64,000 bases of DNA from Isoperla grammatica. Taxonomy: Eukaryota; Arthropoda; Insecta; Plecoptera; Perlodidae. The stretch is from NCBI GenBank assembly GCA_945910005.1, contig OX246749.1, positions 33,754,084 to 33,818,083 on the forward strand, written 5' to 3'. The position numbers were made by a program, and so were the translations under genes. Positions within the stretch are counted from its first letter, which is position 1; every line of letters begins with the position of its first letter. The notes beneath the pieces were generated by a model. That model had not been told where the DNA came from and did no database searches. It saw only the letters and a list, made by a program, of their open reading frames with translations. Shown piece after piece: positions 23,011 through 34,402 of the stretch.

Positions 23011-23097
23011 AATCAAGTCTCAAATATTGCAAACACGTCACAATTGTTATTTTGGTGACAAATCCAAGAATTTTAACTAACTACAATTAAACAAACA

Positions 23098-23180
23098 AAC
23101 AACCACAACCGGGAACGAACCCGTGACCTCCTTATGGTGGTAGAGACCAGCGTGATATCGCCTAGCCAACAATATCGGCC
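23098..23180 (-). mobile_element. tRNA-like SINE head, minus strand
   Basis: Read on the minus strand, TTGGCTAGGCGATATCACGC followed by CACGGGTTCGTTCCCGG resembles pol III A and B boxes. The copy B version (38396-38455) has lost part of the A box. Confidence 0.5.
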
Positions 23181-23348
23181 ACATTATCTGACAATGGCCT
23201 TGATCACGTTCTTATCAGATAACCCGAGGGTTAAAACGTTCAAGGCTTCTTCTCAACGCAACACAAACTGATGTAACATCCTCAACTGATAATAAAAACT
23301 ATAATATTGCAACAAATACAATCACGCAATAGATATTTCAATAGACAT

Positions 23349-23636
23349 ATTTCAGAATTGATCTAGGAGCCTCAGATAGAGCTAATCACGGTCCTCTAGA
23401 TCTTCAATGACAACAATGCACAACAGTGAAAAGGACCCTTAGATAGAGCAAATCACGGCTTTTTAGACCAATAGATGATTTTCAGAATTGATCTAGAAAG
23501 CCGTGATTAGCTCTATCTAAGGGTCCTTGATAGTTATGTTAAGGTGTATTTTTCACTGTTGTTCATTGTTGTCATTGAAGATCTAGAGGGCCGTGATAAG
23601 CTCTATTTAAAGGGTCCTAGATCAATTCTGAAAAAA
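23349..23636. mobile_element. MITE family Q, complete (copy A)
   Basis: Inverted ends TTCAGAATTGATCTAGGAGC and TAGATCAATTCTGAAAAA bound 288 bp with several internal copies of the same arms. The partner in copy B is split by two later insertions: a 5.7-kb element at 38647 and a hAT element at 44550. This copy gives their empty sites. Confidence 0.85.
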
Positions 23637-23857
23637 GTTCTTACGATATTATTGTACTATCGGATTCTCTCCAAACGCGTAATGAATTTCGCATAGTAAT
23701 CAATGTCAGAAGATTTAATAATTTTGGCAAAGATTACAAAAAATGAATTTGCTTTTAAATGTATTAAATAAGCTGAACATGTTCTTACAAAGTGTTTCGA
23801 AAGCGAATGTTTCAAGATTGCGTCTCGTCAAAGCAGTTCAACTTCTTCGATCCGGAA

Positions 23858-23860
<3 letters not shown>

Positions 23861-23894
<34 letters not shown>
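23861..23894. repeat. (TA)n microsatellite
   Basis: A pure TA run absent from the same place in copy B (about 46111). Another short TA run is at 24902-24922. Confidence 0.95.
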
Positions 23895-23896
<2 letters not shown>

Positions 23897-24239
23897 CATT
23901 TTCTCTGAAATCAGGCATGCGCCTTTCTAGGCTATCGTACGACAGCTCCAGCCGAAACAAAACAAAAAAGAGTAAACATAAAAACATTAACAGTGTTAGA
24001 CCAACCTAGATTCTCTGCTACGCCGTATTGTTTAAAAACTGTGGCAAAAAGTTATTGTCAATATCGCCGGCCACGATTTCGATGAAACGAAAGCCCGAAG
24101 TGATGAAGAAAGTTATGATGAAGTTAATCGAGGTTTTATATAGTCGTTTATAAAAACCAAGATCTATATTTATTCTATGTTTTTTTTTCGTGTAACTAGC
24201 ATTTTAGTAGCGTTAAAAATAAAATGTATTATTGTTTCA

Positions 24240-25060
24240 AATTTATATTTTTCTTGCGTGCAACAATGAAAAATCACTTACAATTGTTATTTCCACTAAT
24301 ACTACCCTGATGAATTGAAAAATCGACTTTTTATTTAAAAGTTGCACATGACGCTCTTGGCCATAAGCGTAGATTATTTTCTTTGCAAATGTCACATACA
24401 TTTTACATGGTTGTAATCGATTACTATAAACAACGAGTTCGATTCTTGTATATTTTGATTAGATATTTTAAAAAAATATATTTTCTAACATGAAAATGCT
24501 GTATTTTTTTGCTTTACAACTTAGTAAAATGTTAAAAATCGTGATTATATTTTGTATTTGTTCTTTCCAAGCATTATTTTATTCCAGCAATTCTTTTTCT
24601 AAATCTTATAAAAACAATTTTCTATAACATTCTACAAAATTGTGTTGGCCCTATTGTATACATTTTTCTAAATTACAATGATAATTTTTTTTTTCAAATG
24701 ATAATTAAATTACAATGATTTTTTAATCGTCAAAATTAAAAAATCATGTACTTTTTTTTTCCTTCAATGTTTTGAATCATTATTAATTTATTGTGGTACC
24801 GTATCGTATTCAGTTAAAAACTGGATAGAGCGGTGAAAGTGGCTATTAGTATTACGCTGACCCCTAGAGGTACACAACACAACCATATTATACAAGTCAC
24901 GATATATATATATATATATATACGATAGGATTACGTGGGTGAATATTTGCAGAAAACAAGTGTTGCCAACCTACACGCAAAGTTCAATGTCTGGGTCCGA
25001 CTTACACACACAGAAGGTGGTCCTCTCATTCTTACGACACAGCCGAGCCCAATGGTGCCA
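24240..25060. other. Duplicated AT-rich DNA
   Basis: It aligns with about 46770-47560 in copy B with indels. No gene is seen. The empty site of the family R MITE inserted in copy B is at about 24226-24232. Confidence 0.5.
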
Positions 25061-25420
25061 CCTTAATTTCCTACTACGTTGGTGCAACTTTAACGTTTTG
25101 TATGTCATCCTTTGATTTATACAAAGTATATACATACGGAATTGTGCCTACGTATACAGAAATGAATAAGAAATAAAAAGCAGGCTACAATTAAATAAAC
25201 TAAACAAAAGTGTCTATAGTACACATTGTGTTGGGGCTGAGAAGAATTCGAGGGGGGAATAAAATGCCCTAGAAATGAGAAAGGATTTCAAGTTGTTTGG
25301 CTTGGAATGAGGGAATGGAGGGAGAGATAATTATATTTGTTGTGTTAAATAAAGCAAGACCAGGAGAATATTTAAATATAAAATACCACACGACGCTCAT
25401 CACGTTAAAAAAAAAAGTTC

Positions 25421-25499
25421 GTAAATTTTCGATAGCTCCGGTCTCTTCCTCAGACACTGGGACAGTGAGGAAGATAGCAGAGGTCTCGAAAATTTACGT
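25421..25499. repeat. Hairpin related to the intron 1 units (copy A)
   Basis: CGTAAATTTTCGATAGCTCC faces GGTCTCGAAAATTTACG, with the inner pair TCTTCCTCAGACACTG and CAGTGAGGAAGA. The copy B partner is at 47932-48010. Confidence 0.8.
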
Positions 25500-25548
25500 T
25501 TTTTTTCAATGCCCGTAGTTTCTGTTTAAGTATGTTTTTATTATATAG

Positions 25549-25890
25549 AAGGAATGTCAAACGATATGAAATTCCATATCGATAATCGCGACAACAATTA
25601 AAAAAATTATCGCGATATCGGTGCAAAAAAATATCGTCTCAATATTGCATTTTCAATTTTTATCGCGATCTATCGCCGCGATATTATGAAATAAGCACCA
25701 ATAGTAGTACTTTTTAACTAACTACTTACTTAACTTCTACTTAACTACTTTTTTGCGCCAAATTCAAATATGAAATCAAGTCACCGCGATTATCGGGATA
25801 ACGCACAGAATTTAATATCGTAAGATTATCGCGATATGGCTAGCCATATCGCGATAATATCGATATACGATATTATCGTTGACATTCCTA
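25549..25890. mobile_element. hAT-like MITE rich in TATCGCGATA (copy A, intact)
   Basis: The ends AAGGAATGTCAAACGATA and TATCGTTGACATTCCTA are inverted. They are flanked by TTATATAG (25541-25548) and CTATATAG (25891-25898), 7 of 8 identical, as expected of a hAT target duplication. In copy B its right end is inverted away, which shows the A arrangement is ancestral. Confidence 0.8.
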
Positions 25891-26215
25891 CTATATAGTA
25901 TTTACTTATTTATTGAAAATAAGGCCATTGCACATTGTTAGCGTGTCGGTCGATGTTTGCCGCGTGACTAGTAGCGTAGTGACCCAGTGACGGACGCAGT
26001 CTCTTGGTCAACAGAGACGTGAGACCAATACGCTAATACATGATTGATGTCATTGTCTCAGTGTCGACTGTTTAGGACAGAGACCCTGAGAGAGACATTC
26101 CTGCAGCGATGACGGAGAGACACGGAGCGTTGGTCAAGGATTGATTGCACCAGTTGCACTGGCTACACTCTGTTGGTTACAATTCGCTAGAATTGTATTT
26201 CTATCTTATTTAATT

Positions 26216-26335
26216 TAATTTAATTTTATATTATTTTATTTTATTTTATTTTATTTAGTTAAGTTAAGCTTAGCTTAGTTAAGTTTAATTTTATTTTATT
26301 TTATTGTATTTTATTCTATCCTATTTTATTTTTAC
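26216..26335. repeat. (TTTTA)n-rich tract
   Basis: Pentanucleotide repeat region. The homologous tract in copy B is inverted and expanded to about 150 bp of (AAAAT)n at 48415-48560. Confidence 0.85.
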
Positions 26336-26344
26336 AACGCTTAT

Positions 26345-27590
26345 ATTAACTTGCCTTGTTTGTCTGGACGAAATCTTTGAATCGATATTCCACCTACTTT
26401 TAGATGTCCGATCAAGCTGAAATTTTAAACACAGACGTATTCTTGATGACAATATATGAATCAACTGTCATATTTACTAAATTGTCAATTAATTTATCAT
26501 AATTAATTAATTAATGTTTTACATGGAAATCGATGAATCTTTGAATCGATATTTCACCTACTTTTAAATGTCCGATCAAGCTGAAATTTTGTACACAGAC
26601 GTATTTCTAATGACAATACATGAATCAATTGTCATATTTACTAAATTGTTAATTAATTCATTATAATTAATTCATTCATGTTTTATATGGAAATCGATGT
26701 TAAACCCACTTTCCAACGTCAAATCGAATTGAAAGTTTTTACACAGACGTATTCTCAATGACTTCACACGAATCAATCGTCATATTTACTAAATCGTCAA
26801 TTAATCTATCATAATTAATTAATTGATGTTTTATATGAGAATTGAAGTTCAACCCACTTCCCAACGTCAAATCGAGTTAAAAGTTTTCACACATACGTGT
26901 TCTTAATGACAATACACAAATCAATTGTCATATTTACTAAATAATCAATTAATTCATCATAATTAATTAATTAATTGATGTTTTATATGGAAATCGATAT
27001 TTCACCCACTTTCCAACGTTGAACTGAGCTGAACGTTTTCACACAGACGTATTTTTAATGACAATACACGAATCAATTGTCACATTTACTAAATATTCAA
27101 TTAATTCATCAAAATCAATTAATGTTTTATATGGGAATCGATGTTTAACCCACTTCCGAACGTCGAATTGAGCTGAAAGTTTTCACACAGACGTATTCTT
27201 AATGACAATACACGTATCAATTGTCATATTTACTAAAAATAGTCAGTTAATTCATCATAATTAATTAATGTTTTATATGGGAATCGATATTTCACCCACT
27301 TCCCAACGTCGAATCGAGTTGAAAGTTTTCACACAGACGTATTCTAATGACAATACATGAATCAATTGTCATATTTACTAAATAATCAATTAAGCCATCA
27401 TAATTAATTAATTGATGTTTTATATGGGGATCGATAAAACACTCACTTTTGAACGTCGAATTGAGCTGAAAGTTTGCACACAGACGTATTCTTAATGACA
27501 ATACACGAATCAATTGTCATATTTACTAAATAATCAATAAAACCATCATAATTAATTAATCAATCGATATTCGATATATATTCGATTGCA
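26345..27590. repeat. ~147-bp tandem array, 8 units
   Basis: ACACAGACGTATT or a close variant recurs at 26429, 26593, 26741, 26889, 27041, 27184, 27331 and 27478, spacing 143-164 bp. Units also share CAATTGTCATATTTACTAAA and ATAATTAATTAATTGATG. Confidence 0.92.
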
Positions 27591-27619
27591 AGATTCTTTA
27601 AGACTAAAAAGTATAAAAT

Positions 27620-27916
27620 AATATTACATGAAAAAAATATATTTTTTTAAAAACAACGCTTATATTTAAATGCACTCAAAAGTAAAAAATAAATTTTCGC
27701 CCAACAAATTTTTGCCTCACTCGGAAAATAAAAGCGTTGGGCGCTTTCCCTGCATAAACAGCAGAATACTGCAATCTATGTCAATACCGAAAGCGCCCAA
27801 CGCTTTTATTTTCCGAGTGAGGCAAAAATTTGTTGGGCGAAAATTTATTTTTTACTTTTGAGTGCATTTAAATATAAGCGTTGTTTTTAAAAAAATATAT
27901 TTTTTTCATGTAATAT
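27620..27916. repeat. Perfect 128-bp inverted repeat
   Basis: Arms 27620-27747 and 27789-27916 are exact reverse complements by eye, separated by 41 bp. The arms start ATATTACATGAAAAAAATAT and end GCGTTGGGCGCTTT. Perfect identity means recent origin, conversion between arms, or an artefact. Confidence 0.9.
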
Positions 27917-28118
27917 TTTATTTGATCTTATTTTATGTATTTTGTAGGTATATCGTATTATACCTCTCCCCCCCCCCCCCCCTCTTCCATTGGGTTTAAT
28001 TTAATATTAAATTTCTCCGTCACATTTTATATAATTTTAACTTTGTGTAACTTTGTTTTTCCTCTAGTTAATTAATTGTTAGTAAAAATAAAATAAATAC
28101 AACTAAATTCACATTTAG

Positions 28119-28240
28119 AGTCTACTCACTCAGTAACGAAACTGATTTGCAGTGGGAGACTTTAATTTAAAGCGACTAAACCAACCCTGTAGGCTCCGAA
28201 CACCATCGACGAGTGAGCGATAACCAATCAAAAATCGATA
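28119..28240. mobile_element. MITE family P, left end (copy A)
   Basis: TTTAGAGTCTACTCACTCAG through CGACTAAACCAACCCTGTAG to GACGAGTGAGCGATAACCAA. The partner in copy B is at 49125-49240. Confidence 0.75.
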
Positions 28241-28624
28241 TAAAGTATAGTTTTGTAGTTATTGTCCTCCTGTGTATATCAGTGTTATAACTAAATAGGA
28301 CAGACATAAAATTAATACATTCATAAAGAATCACATAGATAATAATTATATTATGCATCCTACGACAAAACAACCTTGATGCATCCATACACACTAAATG
28401 TTTTTTTTATTTCTGAACAAAACACTTTCGTAACAACACTATTAAAAACACATCTACTCATTCGCAACATCTGTCATCTATCTTATTCTAAAGCATCACA
28501 TCACGAGAATTTAAATATTTCGCAACAACTTAGGTTCATCATATTTAATTATCGTAATTTTTAACACGAGGTTTGTTGAGGAGTCGAAAAAAAAAAAATA
28601 AAACTTTCCTTTTCGATTCCGTTT

Positions 28625-28712
28625 AAAAGACCATAGCACATAGTACATACTACATAGTACATAGTACGTAGTGCAGAGTACACATAGTACATAGTACGTA
28701 GTAGTAAACCAT
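28625..28712. repeat. ACATAGT microsatellite (copy A)
   Basis: Repeated ACATAGT and ACGTAGT words. Copy B (about 49622-49712) has extra units. ORFs rich in Y, L, C and T here are repeat-derived. Confidence 0.85.
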
Positions 28713-28924
28713 AGTAAATGGTCGTAGTAGCGAAACATAGGAAACAATACAGTGAAATATCGCCCATATCGCTACAATGAAAGACTGTTTTTTTTTGTAA
28801 CGGGAAAGTTTAGGCTCAACAGCTGAATGATCAATCACGCAAGGTGGTTCTTGACAGCTTCAAAACAATGTTGACTTTAGTTTTAGCCATGGGAGAAAGT
28901 AATTTTATACCGATTATTACGTTC

Positions 28925-29035
28925 GCGAGAAATTAAAACGAATGAGTATCGCTAAAAATAAAACCTCGCGAAATTAACAACGAAAAAATATCGCCAAAAT
29001 TAAAACCGTGCGAAATTAACAACAAAGATTAATAT
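28925..29035. repeat. ~50-bp tandem repeat, 2 units in A and 3 in B
   Basis: ATCGCCAAAATTAAAACC and GCGAAATTAACAACGAAAAA recur. Copy B (49925-50065) has one further unit. Confidence 0.65.
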
Positions 29036-29289
29036 ATTAATTATAATCCAGTTTTTAGTTCTTATAAAACTAAATTTTGGTTTAAAACCGCCCTTTTCAA
29101 TAATTATGTATAGTCGTTCGAAGATGATTAGAAACCATTGACCTTTCACGTTATTAACAGTTTATTCTCACCATTCTCCGTGGCAGAAGAGAGGAATTGA
29201 TTGATTGATTGATTGATTAAGGTATTTTATTAAAAGGCGGGATTAAGGCTATAGCGAAACCTTATCTTCCATCCAAACCCTTTAAGAGC

Positions 29290-29660
29290 AAACCGAAGGG
29301 TAGTCTCTACGTCAAAAACCGCAGAAAATGTACATTATTTAATTATATCTCAAGATTGCAACAGGAAATTGAAAATCTAAATCAACAGCGCACTGTGTTT
29401 TGGTAAGCCCTGCAGACTGAATGAAATATAACCATTAGAGTAGTTATTTTCCTTATTAATTCGATAACTAGAAATAAACTAATTATAAATCAAAAGCATA
29501 CTGATTACAATGTAAGACACAATTTAGAGCATTCAGTTTGTAGGGCTTACTAAACCACAGTGCGCTGTTGATTCAGATTTTCGATTTCGAAGCCCATTCT
29601 TGTAATATAATTTATAAATGAAAATTGTGTGCGTTTTTTGACGTAGAGGTATCCTTCCCT
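29290..29660. mobile_element. MITE family S, copy A-specific
   Basis: The ends GAAGGGTAGTCTCTACGTC and GACGTAGAGGTATCCTTCCC are inverted, and the arms continue through CAGCGCACTGTG. Copy B reads straight through at about 50341 (CCAACCCTTTTAAGG), so it arrived after the duplication. Related DNA is at 7399. Confidence 0.85.
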
Positions 29661-29862
29661 TTTAAGGTGATACAGTACATGTTGTTAATTTGTTAATAAT
29701 AATATTGGGAGAGAAGCTTCAAACAGATCCACAGAGACAAAAAACTGACAGCAATTAATGAAGTGCTCATCTAGAGATCTTAGTTTATAACCACACAGAG
29801 GTAAAACTCGTTTACTGTGTGGAAACATAATTATGTCTTAACTATTGATGCAATACCCTTCT

Positions 29863-30111
29863 ATTCATAGGTTGCACGTACGTCACATCTTTGCGCGTGG
29901 CGGCCACATTTGTGATCAAACTTTGATGTTGCCATGGAGAAACAATTGAAGGCTGTTGTGGTAGAACACAGAAATTCTTAGTTCTTTAAAATCCAGCCTG
30001 TTTTTTAAATAAAATTGGTACGTGTGATAATTCTATATTTTTGTATTACTTATTATTTCTTTTTAAATTGTCGCAATCATGGCCGCTGTGACGTCACGTG
30101 GGAACTATGAA
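29863..30111. mobile_element. CRE-bearing MITE, copy A-specific
   Basis: The ends ATTCATAGGTTGCACGT and ACGTGGGAACTATGAAT are inverted, and ACGTCAC and GTGACGTCACGTG lie at the inner edges. Copy B is empty at about 50550 (CTTCTATAGCTCCGCGC). Confidence 0.8.
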
Positions 30112-30235
30112 TTGCTCCGCGCGTCAAAGAAGCCAAATAAGTTAAAACACAGGAAAGATATGACTGTGTGTCCAGTAGAAGTAGGAACCTGAATCCTGCA
30201 CAGGACCATTGTTATAGGCTTCTTGCAAGCTTGCT

Positions 30236-30530
30236 TTACAACAATGAAACAAATAAAATTAATCGATGGACAAACAACAAGGTATCAAACAATAAAATAT
30301 TCTGATTTTGAAAACAAATCTTTAAAACAAACAAGAAACTTACAAAACTTTCACAACTTGGTTGCTCATCATTGAACGTTTTAACTGGTGAGCAGTTACT
30401 GTCGTCATACCTCGTTTTTTTCATAATGTTGCCATTTTATTATTTTGACAGCTCGTTGTTTGTCTATCGGTTCAATTCATTTGTTACATTGTTGTTGTTC
30501 GGCTGTGACGTCAGTGGCGGGTTCCCTATA
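30236..30530. mobile_element. MITE family R relative (copy A)
   Basis: It carries CAACAATGAAACAAATAAAA, GACAAACAACAAGG, then GACAGCTCGTTGTTTGTC and CATTGTTGTTGTTCGGC. The partner in copy B is at about 50662-50945. Confidence 0.7.
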
Positions 30531-30671
30531 CATTCACGCGTCGAATTGAGTCACGGCGGTCACAGCTCAAAAAGCGGGAGACTTTACTCATCTTTAAAAC
30601 CACTTATAAAATCGAAATCGAAATTCAGAAAAACGGAAATATTGATTGGAAAAAATAAACATTCATAAGAA

Positions 30672-30850
30672 AGACTCCGGCGCAGTTGGCCGAGGTCGAT
30701 TAGGCGTTGGTCTAGTAAACCGCGGTCTCTGCGTTCCAGGTTCGAATCCTGGCTGGCTTGGGCATGCGGATGTCACGTGGTGGTTTTTCATCCTCATAAT
30801 CACCCACTCATCGTCTCGATTAGCCTCGTTGCAAAAATATGAGAAGATAT
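30672..30850 (+). mobile_element. tRNA-derived SINE, family 2 (copy A)
   Basis: The head GCAGTTGGCCGAGGTCGATT, TAGGCGTTGG and B box AGGTTCGAATCCTGGCTGG resembles a type II tRNA such as Leu or Ser. The body is the same as at 6128. The partner in copy B is at 51097. Confidence 0.82.
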
Positions 30851-31011
30851 CGCAGCAAGATAGATATAATCAGGGTATAAAGATATAACGAAACAAAATA
30901 TATGCAAAATTCATTATACGTTTGGATTAAATATCGCGATAATTGACTTTTTACGGTATCATCGAATTCTTTTCAAAAGGTAATGAATTTAACAATCTGT
31001 CTCTCGAAATC

Positions 31012-31384
31012 TATAGGGTGTATTCACGTATTGCGCATGGTGGCCACATTGGAGGCCACAATGTCATGTGATTGGTAGTTCAGTGTTACTATGTTTCAGA
31101 CGGCGTTTGATGCAAATTCAACTGTTCTCTAACTTTGGTTTGCTATTATTACTTAAAATCGACATAAACAAACTCTTTTGTCTCGATTACTCTTTTAATC
31201 GTTTACAAAAGCATACAATAATCATTTTCGTACACTTTATCGGGGGATATACGTGTTCAAACTTGTCATATTTCCCCGTTAACAATATTATTCTTTATCT
31301 ATTGACAGCTAAATGAAACTTGAAATTGTATACTATAGGTGGCCTCCAATATGGCCGATGTGACGTCACGTGAATACTCTCTAT
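31012..31384. mobile_element. CRE-MITE (copy A, older insertion)
   Basis: It starts TAGGGTGTATTCACGTATTG and ends GTGACGTCACGTGAATACTC. The interior includes ACTTTATCGGGGGATATACG and TTGACAGCTAAATGAAACTT. The partner in copy B (51437-51711) has an internal deletion of about 100 bp. Confidence 0.85.
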
Positions 31385-31750
31385 AAACCATATAATATCT
31401 ATAACGTATTCTAGGTCAGTGTTATACCGATTAAACCGAACCAACACAAACTGTCGCCACACAAATCTATAGTCCATATTTATGAATGATGTAACAACAC
31501 AAGACAACCTACTTTTGACTGTGTAAGGCTATAAAATAACAATAATCATATCTATAGGTATGTATGTCTATATATATGTCACACGTTTCACGTGGTTCTA
31601 AAAACCTGTTTGTTTGTAATTACGCGTTATTATTATTGTCTGAGCTCTTTGGACCATGTTAATTGATACGTTCTATGTCTATTGCGATATGTAGTAAGCG
31701 GTGGTTTTAAGAAAGTTGAACTGGAGAATTGATTGAAGGTGACTTGGTCT

Positions 31751-31980
31751 ACCGATAGAGGTGGCCAGCTCAGCGGTAAGACGCGAGACTCTCATTCGGG
31801 AGGTCGCCGGTTCGATTCCGCGGCCACCGCCAGTCCTGACTGAAGGTTTTCCTCAGTCGTATAGAGGCGAATGCTGGGATTGAGTCCTACTAACAGCCCT
31901 CGGACATTCCATCCCAACTATCCAAACACTCGAACATACATAGCTAGTCATCAGGTAAAGCTGGTGTGCACCCTATAAAG
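31751..31980 (+). mobile_element. SINE family 1 (copy A)
   Basis: The A box is disrupted by a small insertion (GGTGGCCAGCTCAGCGG against GGTGGCTCAGCGG elsewhere). The B box GGTTCGATTCCG and the body are retained. The partner in copy B at 52081 has an intact A box. Confidence 0.85.
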
Positions 31981-31985
31981 GGTAG

Positions 31986-32300
31986 GCTACTAGCAACACC
32001 AAAAGACAACAATGAAACAAATAAATTGAATCGATGGACAAACAACAAGCTGTCAAAAAACAATTTCTTCTGATTTTGGAAAACAAAACAAGAAACAAAC
32101 AAAAATACACATACAAAACTTTCACTTAGTCGTTGTCTATCATTAAAAGTTTTTAATGGCGAGCAATTACTATTGCTACACTTGTTTTTATTTCGTTGGT
32201 TGCAATTTTATTATTTTAACAGCTGATTGTTTGTCCATCAGTTCAATTCATTTGTTCCATTGTTGTAGTCCGGATGTGACGTCAGTGCCGGGTTCTCAAA
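31986..32300. mobile_element. MITE family R, copy A-specific
   Basis: It starts CTACTAGCAACACCAAAAGA and has the family interior. The right end merges with TGATGTGACGTCAGTG-type sequence. Copy B has a different MITE near this place. Confidence 0.7.
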
Positions 32301-32390
32301 TGAGGAGAGTGGTCACCCAGCCACCTCCTGACTTAGCACGAGCTTGTTTAACTTCGGTGTTCGTATGGGAACCTAGGGAATAGGGTGTAT

Positions 32391-32751
32391 TCACGTATTG
32401 CGCATGGTGGCCACATTGGAGGCCACAATGGCTGTGATTGGTAGTTCATTGTTACTATGTTTCAGCTGACGTTTGATGCAAATACAACTGTTCTCTAACT
32501 TGGTTTGCATTATCACTTTAAATCAACATAAACAAACTCTTTTGTCTCGATTACTCTTTTAATCATTTACAAAAGCATACAATAACCATTTTCGTACACT
32601 TTATCGGGGGATATACGTGTTCAAACTTGTCATATTTCCCCGTAAACAATATTATTCGTTTACAATTGACAGCTAAATGAAACTTGAAATAGTAGCCTAC
32701 TATAGGTGGCCTACAATATGGCCGATGTGACGTCACGTGAATACTCCTTAT
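32391..32751. mobile_element. CRE-MITE, copy A-specific, with TA target
   Basis: GGGAATAGGGTGTATTCACG opens it and CACGTGAATACTCCTTATAC closes it. Copy B has the empty site AGAGAATACGTGTAAAAC (about 52885), giving a TA (or ATA) target duplication. Confidence 0.88.
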
Positions 32752-32915
32752 ACGTGTAAAACATGTATGGTCCCCAAGCCGGGCCTACCTGTACTGGCGT
32801 GAGTCTTGTAGACGCTGCAACCCGCATGAGCCGTCTGTTGTCTGTTGTCTTATCTGTTGTCTGTCTTCTGTCTACGCGCCAAGGTCTGGAATGTGAGTAG
32901 GTAATGCAACGTTAG
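32752..32915. repeat. Single unit of the ~175-bp satellite (copy A)
   Basis: It contains CCCCAAGCCGGGCCTACCTG, ACGCTGCAACCCGCATGAGC and CTGTCTACGCGCCAAGGTCT once. The same unit forms a 16-copy array in copy B. Confidence 0.9.
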
Positions 32916-33213
32916 TCACTGCCCACACCACTGGGGTGAACACAAACACAGGGGGGGGGTGCATCGAGTAATCGATTAGTTAGTTTAGACTTGAATAGAA
33001 TCGAGCAGGGATAATTTAACGACGAAAATTTAACGAAAACGGCCACAATTTCAACTTGAACGACGATAACTTCGAAGACAACTTCAACTTCATCGACGAC
33101 GAGAAACTGTACATCTTAATCCTCATATTCTTCGCTAAATGGCTGAGAAACGTTTTGAAACCCCCGTGAGGCATCATAGGCTTTCTGTATTGTCCTTCAT
33201 CTTAACCCCCCCC

Positions 33214-33413
33214 NNNNNNNNNNNNNNNNNNNNNNNNNNNNNNNNNNNNNNNNNNNNNNNNNNNNNNNNNNNNNNNNNNNNNNNNNNNNNNNNNNNNNNN
33301 NNNNNNNNNNNNNNNNNNNNNNNNNNNNNNNNNNNNNNNNNNNNNNNNNNNNNNNNNNNNNNNNNNNNNNNNNNNNNNNNNNNNNNNNNNNNNNNNNNNN
33401 NNNNNNNNNNNNN
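33214..33413. other. Assembly gap, 200 N
   Basis: 200 undetermined bases at the boundary between the two duplication copies. The round length suggests the gap size is arbitrary. Confidence 1.
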
Positions 33414-34368
33414 CAAGAAAAACGGTATCTCAGCTAAATGTTTTGAGAACTTCGCCCAATTATATAAGTTTAAGAACGAAACACTTTTACAACGATTCTT
33501 TTAAATACTGTGACAGATTTATTTACATGCATTGTGGCTTCAAATTCAAAATCTTGAATATTTACTATATTATATTTTAATTTAATATATTTGTACAAAA
33601 AAACGTAATCATTGTAATTCAGCAAAGTAGCTTCGTCAACTTGTTGCTTCGTTCCAAAGATTGCATCAAAATATTTGCACTTAATTATACACTTTCTTGA
33701 CCGGTAAACTTTGTCACCGAATGTGCACAAATTTTAAAAGAAAACGACGCATATTTTTAAAGTAACAAAACAAAATAAACCCTATATTTGAATTTAACGA
33801 AATATCAGTAACATTATATTATATTATCATATAAACATTTTATTTCAGGCCATCGCTCATAAATCTATACATTAAATAGTTTAACCAATTAGAGTTGAAC
33901 CAGTTCAAATTTTTAATTATAACCTCAAAGCTATATTTCTTTAAATCAGATTATTAATTAATTATGAATTGTGTCAATCATTATTATTGTTTTATTGTTG
34001 CAATACATACAAACTCGGTAAAAACCGGCGTAAACATGTTATACGGACATAAATGTCACGTATTTCCATGTGTTTACCTTATTAAAGTCTACTTAGAACT
34101 AATTAAATATATCATTGTCCATATTATTTTTCCAAAACAAACTGTGGATGCATTGTACGGTCGTTGCCGATTTGTACTCATCCCAGCATTATTATTAATA
34201 ATATTATTGCAATAATGATATGTTCATGTATATTTGGTAGTTATTTATATTTTATGCAAAATACATATTTTGAAGGAACGAAGCTACAAAATAATAAACA
34301 AAAAAACTTTCGATCCCCCTAAAAGTCCGCCGCATCTCACCCATGTGACCTTGCACTAACGCGAGACA

Positions 34369-34402
34369 TATATAAGCGAGACGTACCACGCGGCCGCTAG
34401 TT
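34369..34402 (+). promoter_or_regulatory. TATA box, copy B, initiator altered
   Basis: TATATAAG begins at 34369, but the initiator position reads CTAGTT (34397-34402) where copy A has TCAGTT. Spacing is unchanged. Start-site choice or strength may differ from copy A. Confidence 0.65.

Larger units (their letters stand above)
26332..27916. mobile_element. Copy A-specific ~1.6-kb insertion with satellite and palindrome
   Basis: Copy B lacks this DNA: TTTTATTC...TTATTTTATG runs through uninterrupted at about 48908-48950. The left side starts ACAACGCTTATATTAA and its inverse AATATAAGCGTTGT occurs near the right side (about 27871-27884), suggesting terminal inverted repeats. Inside are an eight-unit satellite and a perfect palindrome. 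The class is uncertain. Satellite-bearing non-autonomous DNA elements, including Helentron-type elements, can look like this. Confidence 0.6.
17943..33112 (+). repeat. Segmental duplication, copy A
   Basis: This block aligns in order and orientation with 33414-55899. Anchors: CAAGAAAAACGGTATCTC (17943 and 33414), the coding exon (19774 and 35219), the MITE with GCGTTCGGCAGTAGG (22497 and 37681), the TATCGCGATA-rich MITE (25549 and 48063), SINE 2 (30672 and 51097), SINE 1 (31751 and 52081) and CATCGACGACGA (about 33092 and 55880). Identity varies from roughly 90% to 99% between segments. The right homology edge lies 102 bp before the assembly gap, so the true junction may lie in the gap. Confidence 0.93.

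Noticed and set aside
28511..28838. Cysteine/tyrosine-rich minus-strand ORFs (and 49507-49836)
   Set aside because: They derive from an ACATAGT-type microsatellite and differ between copies by unit-number changes.
33139..33504. ORF spanning the N gap
   Set aside because: Most of it is undetermined sequence.
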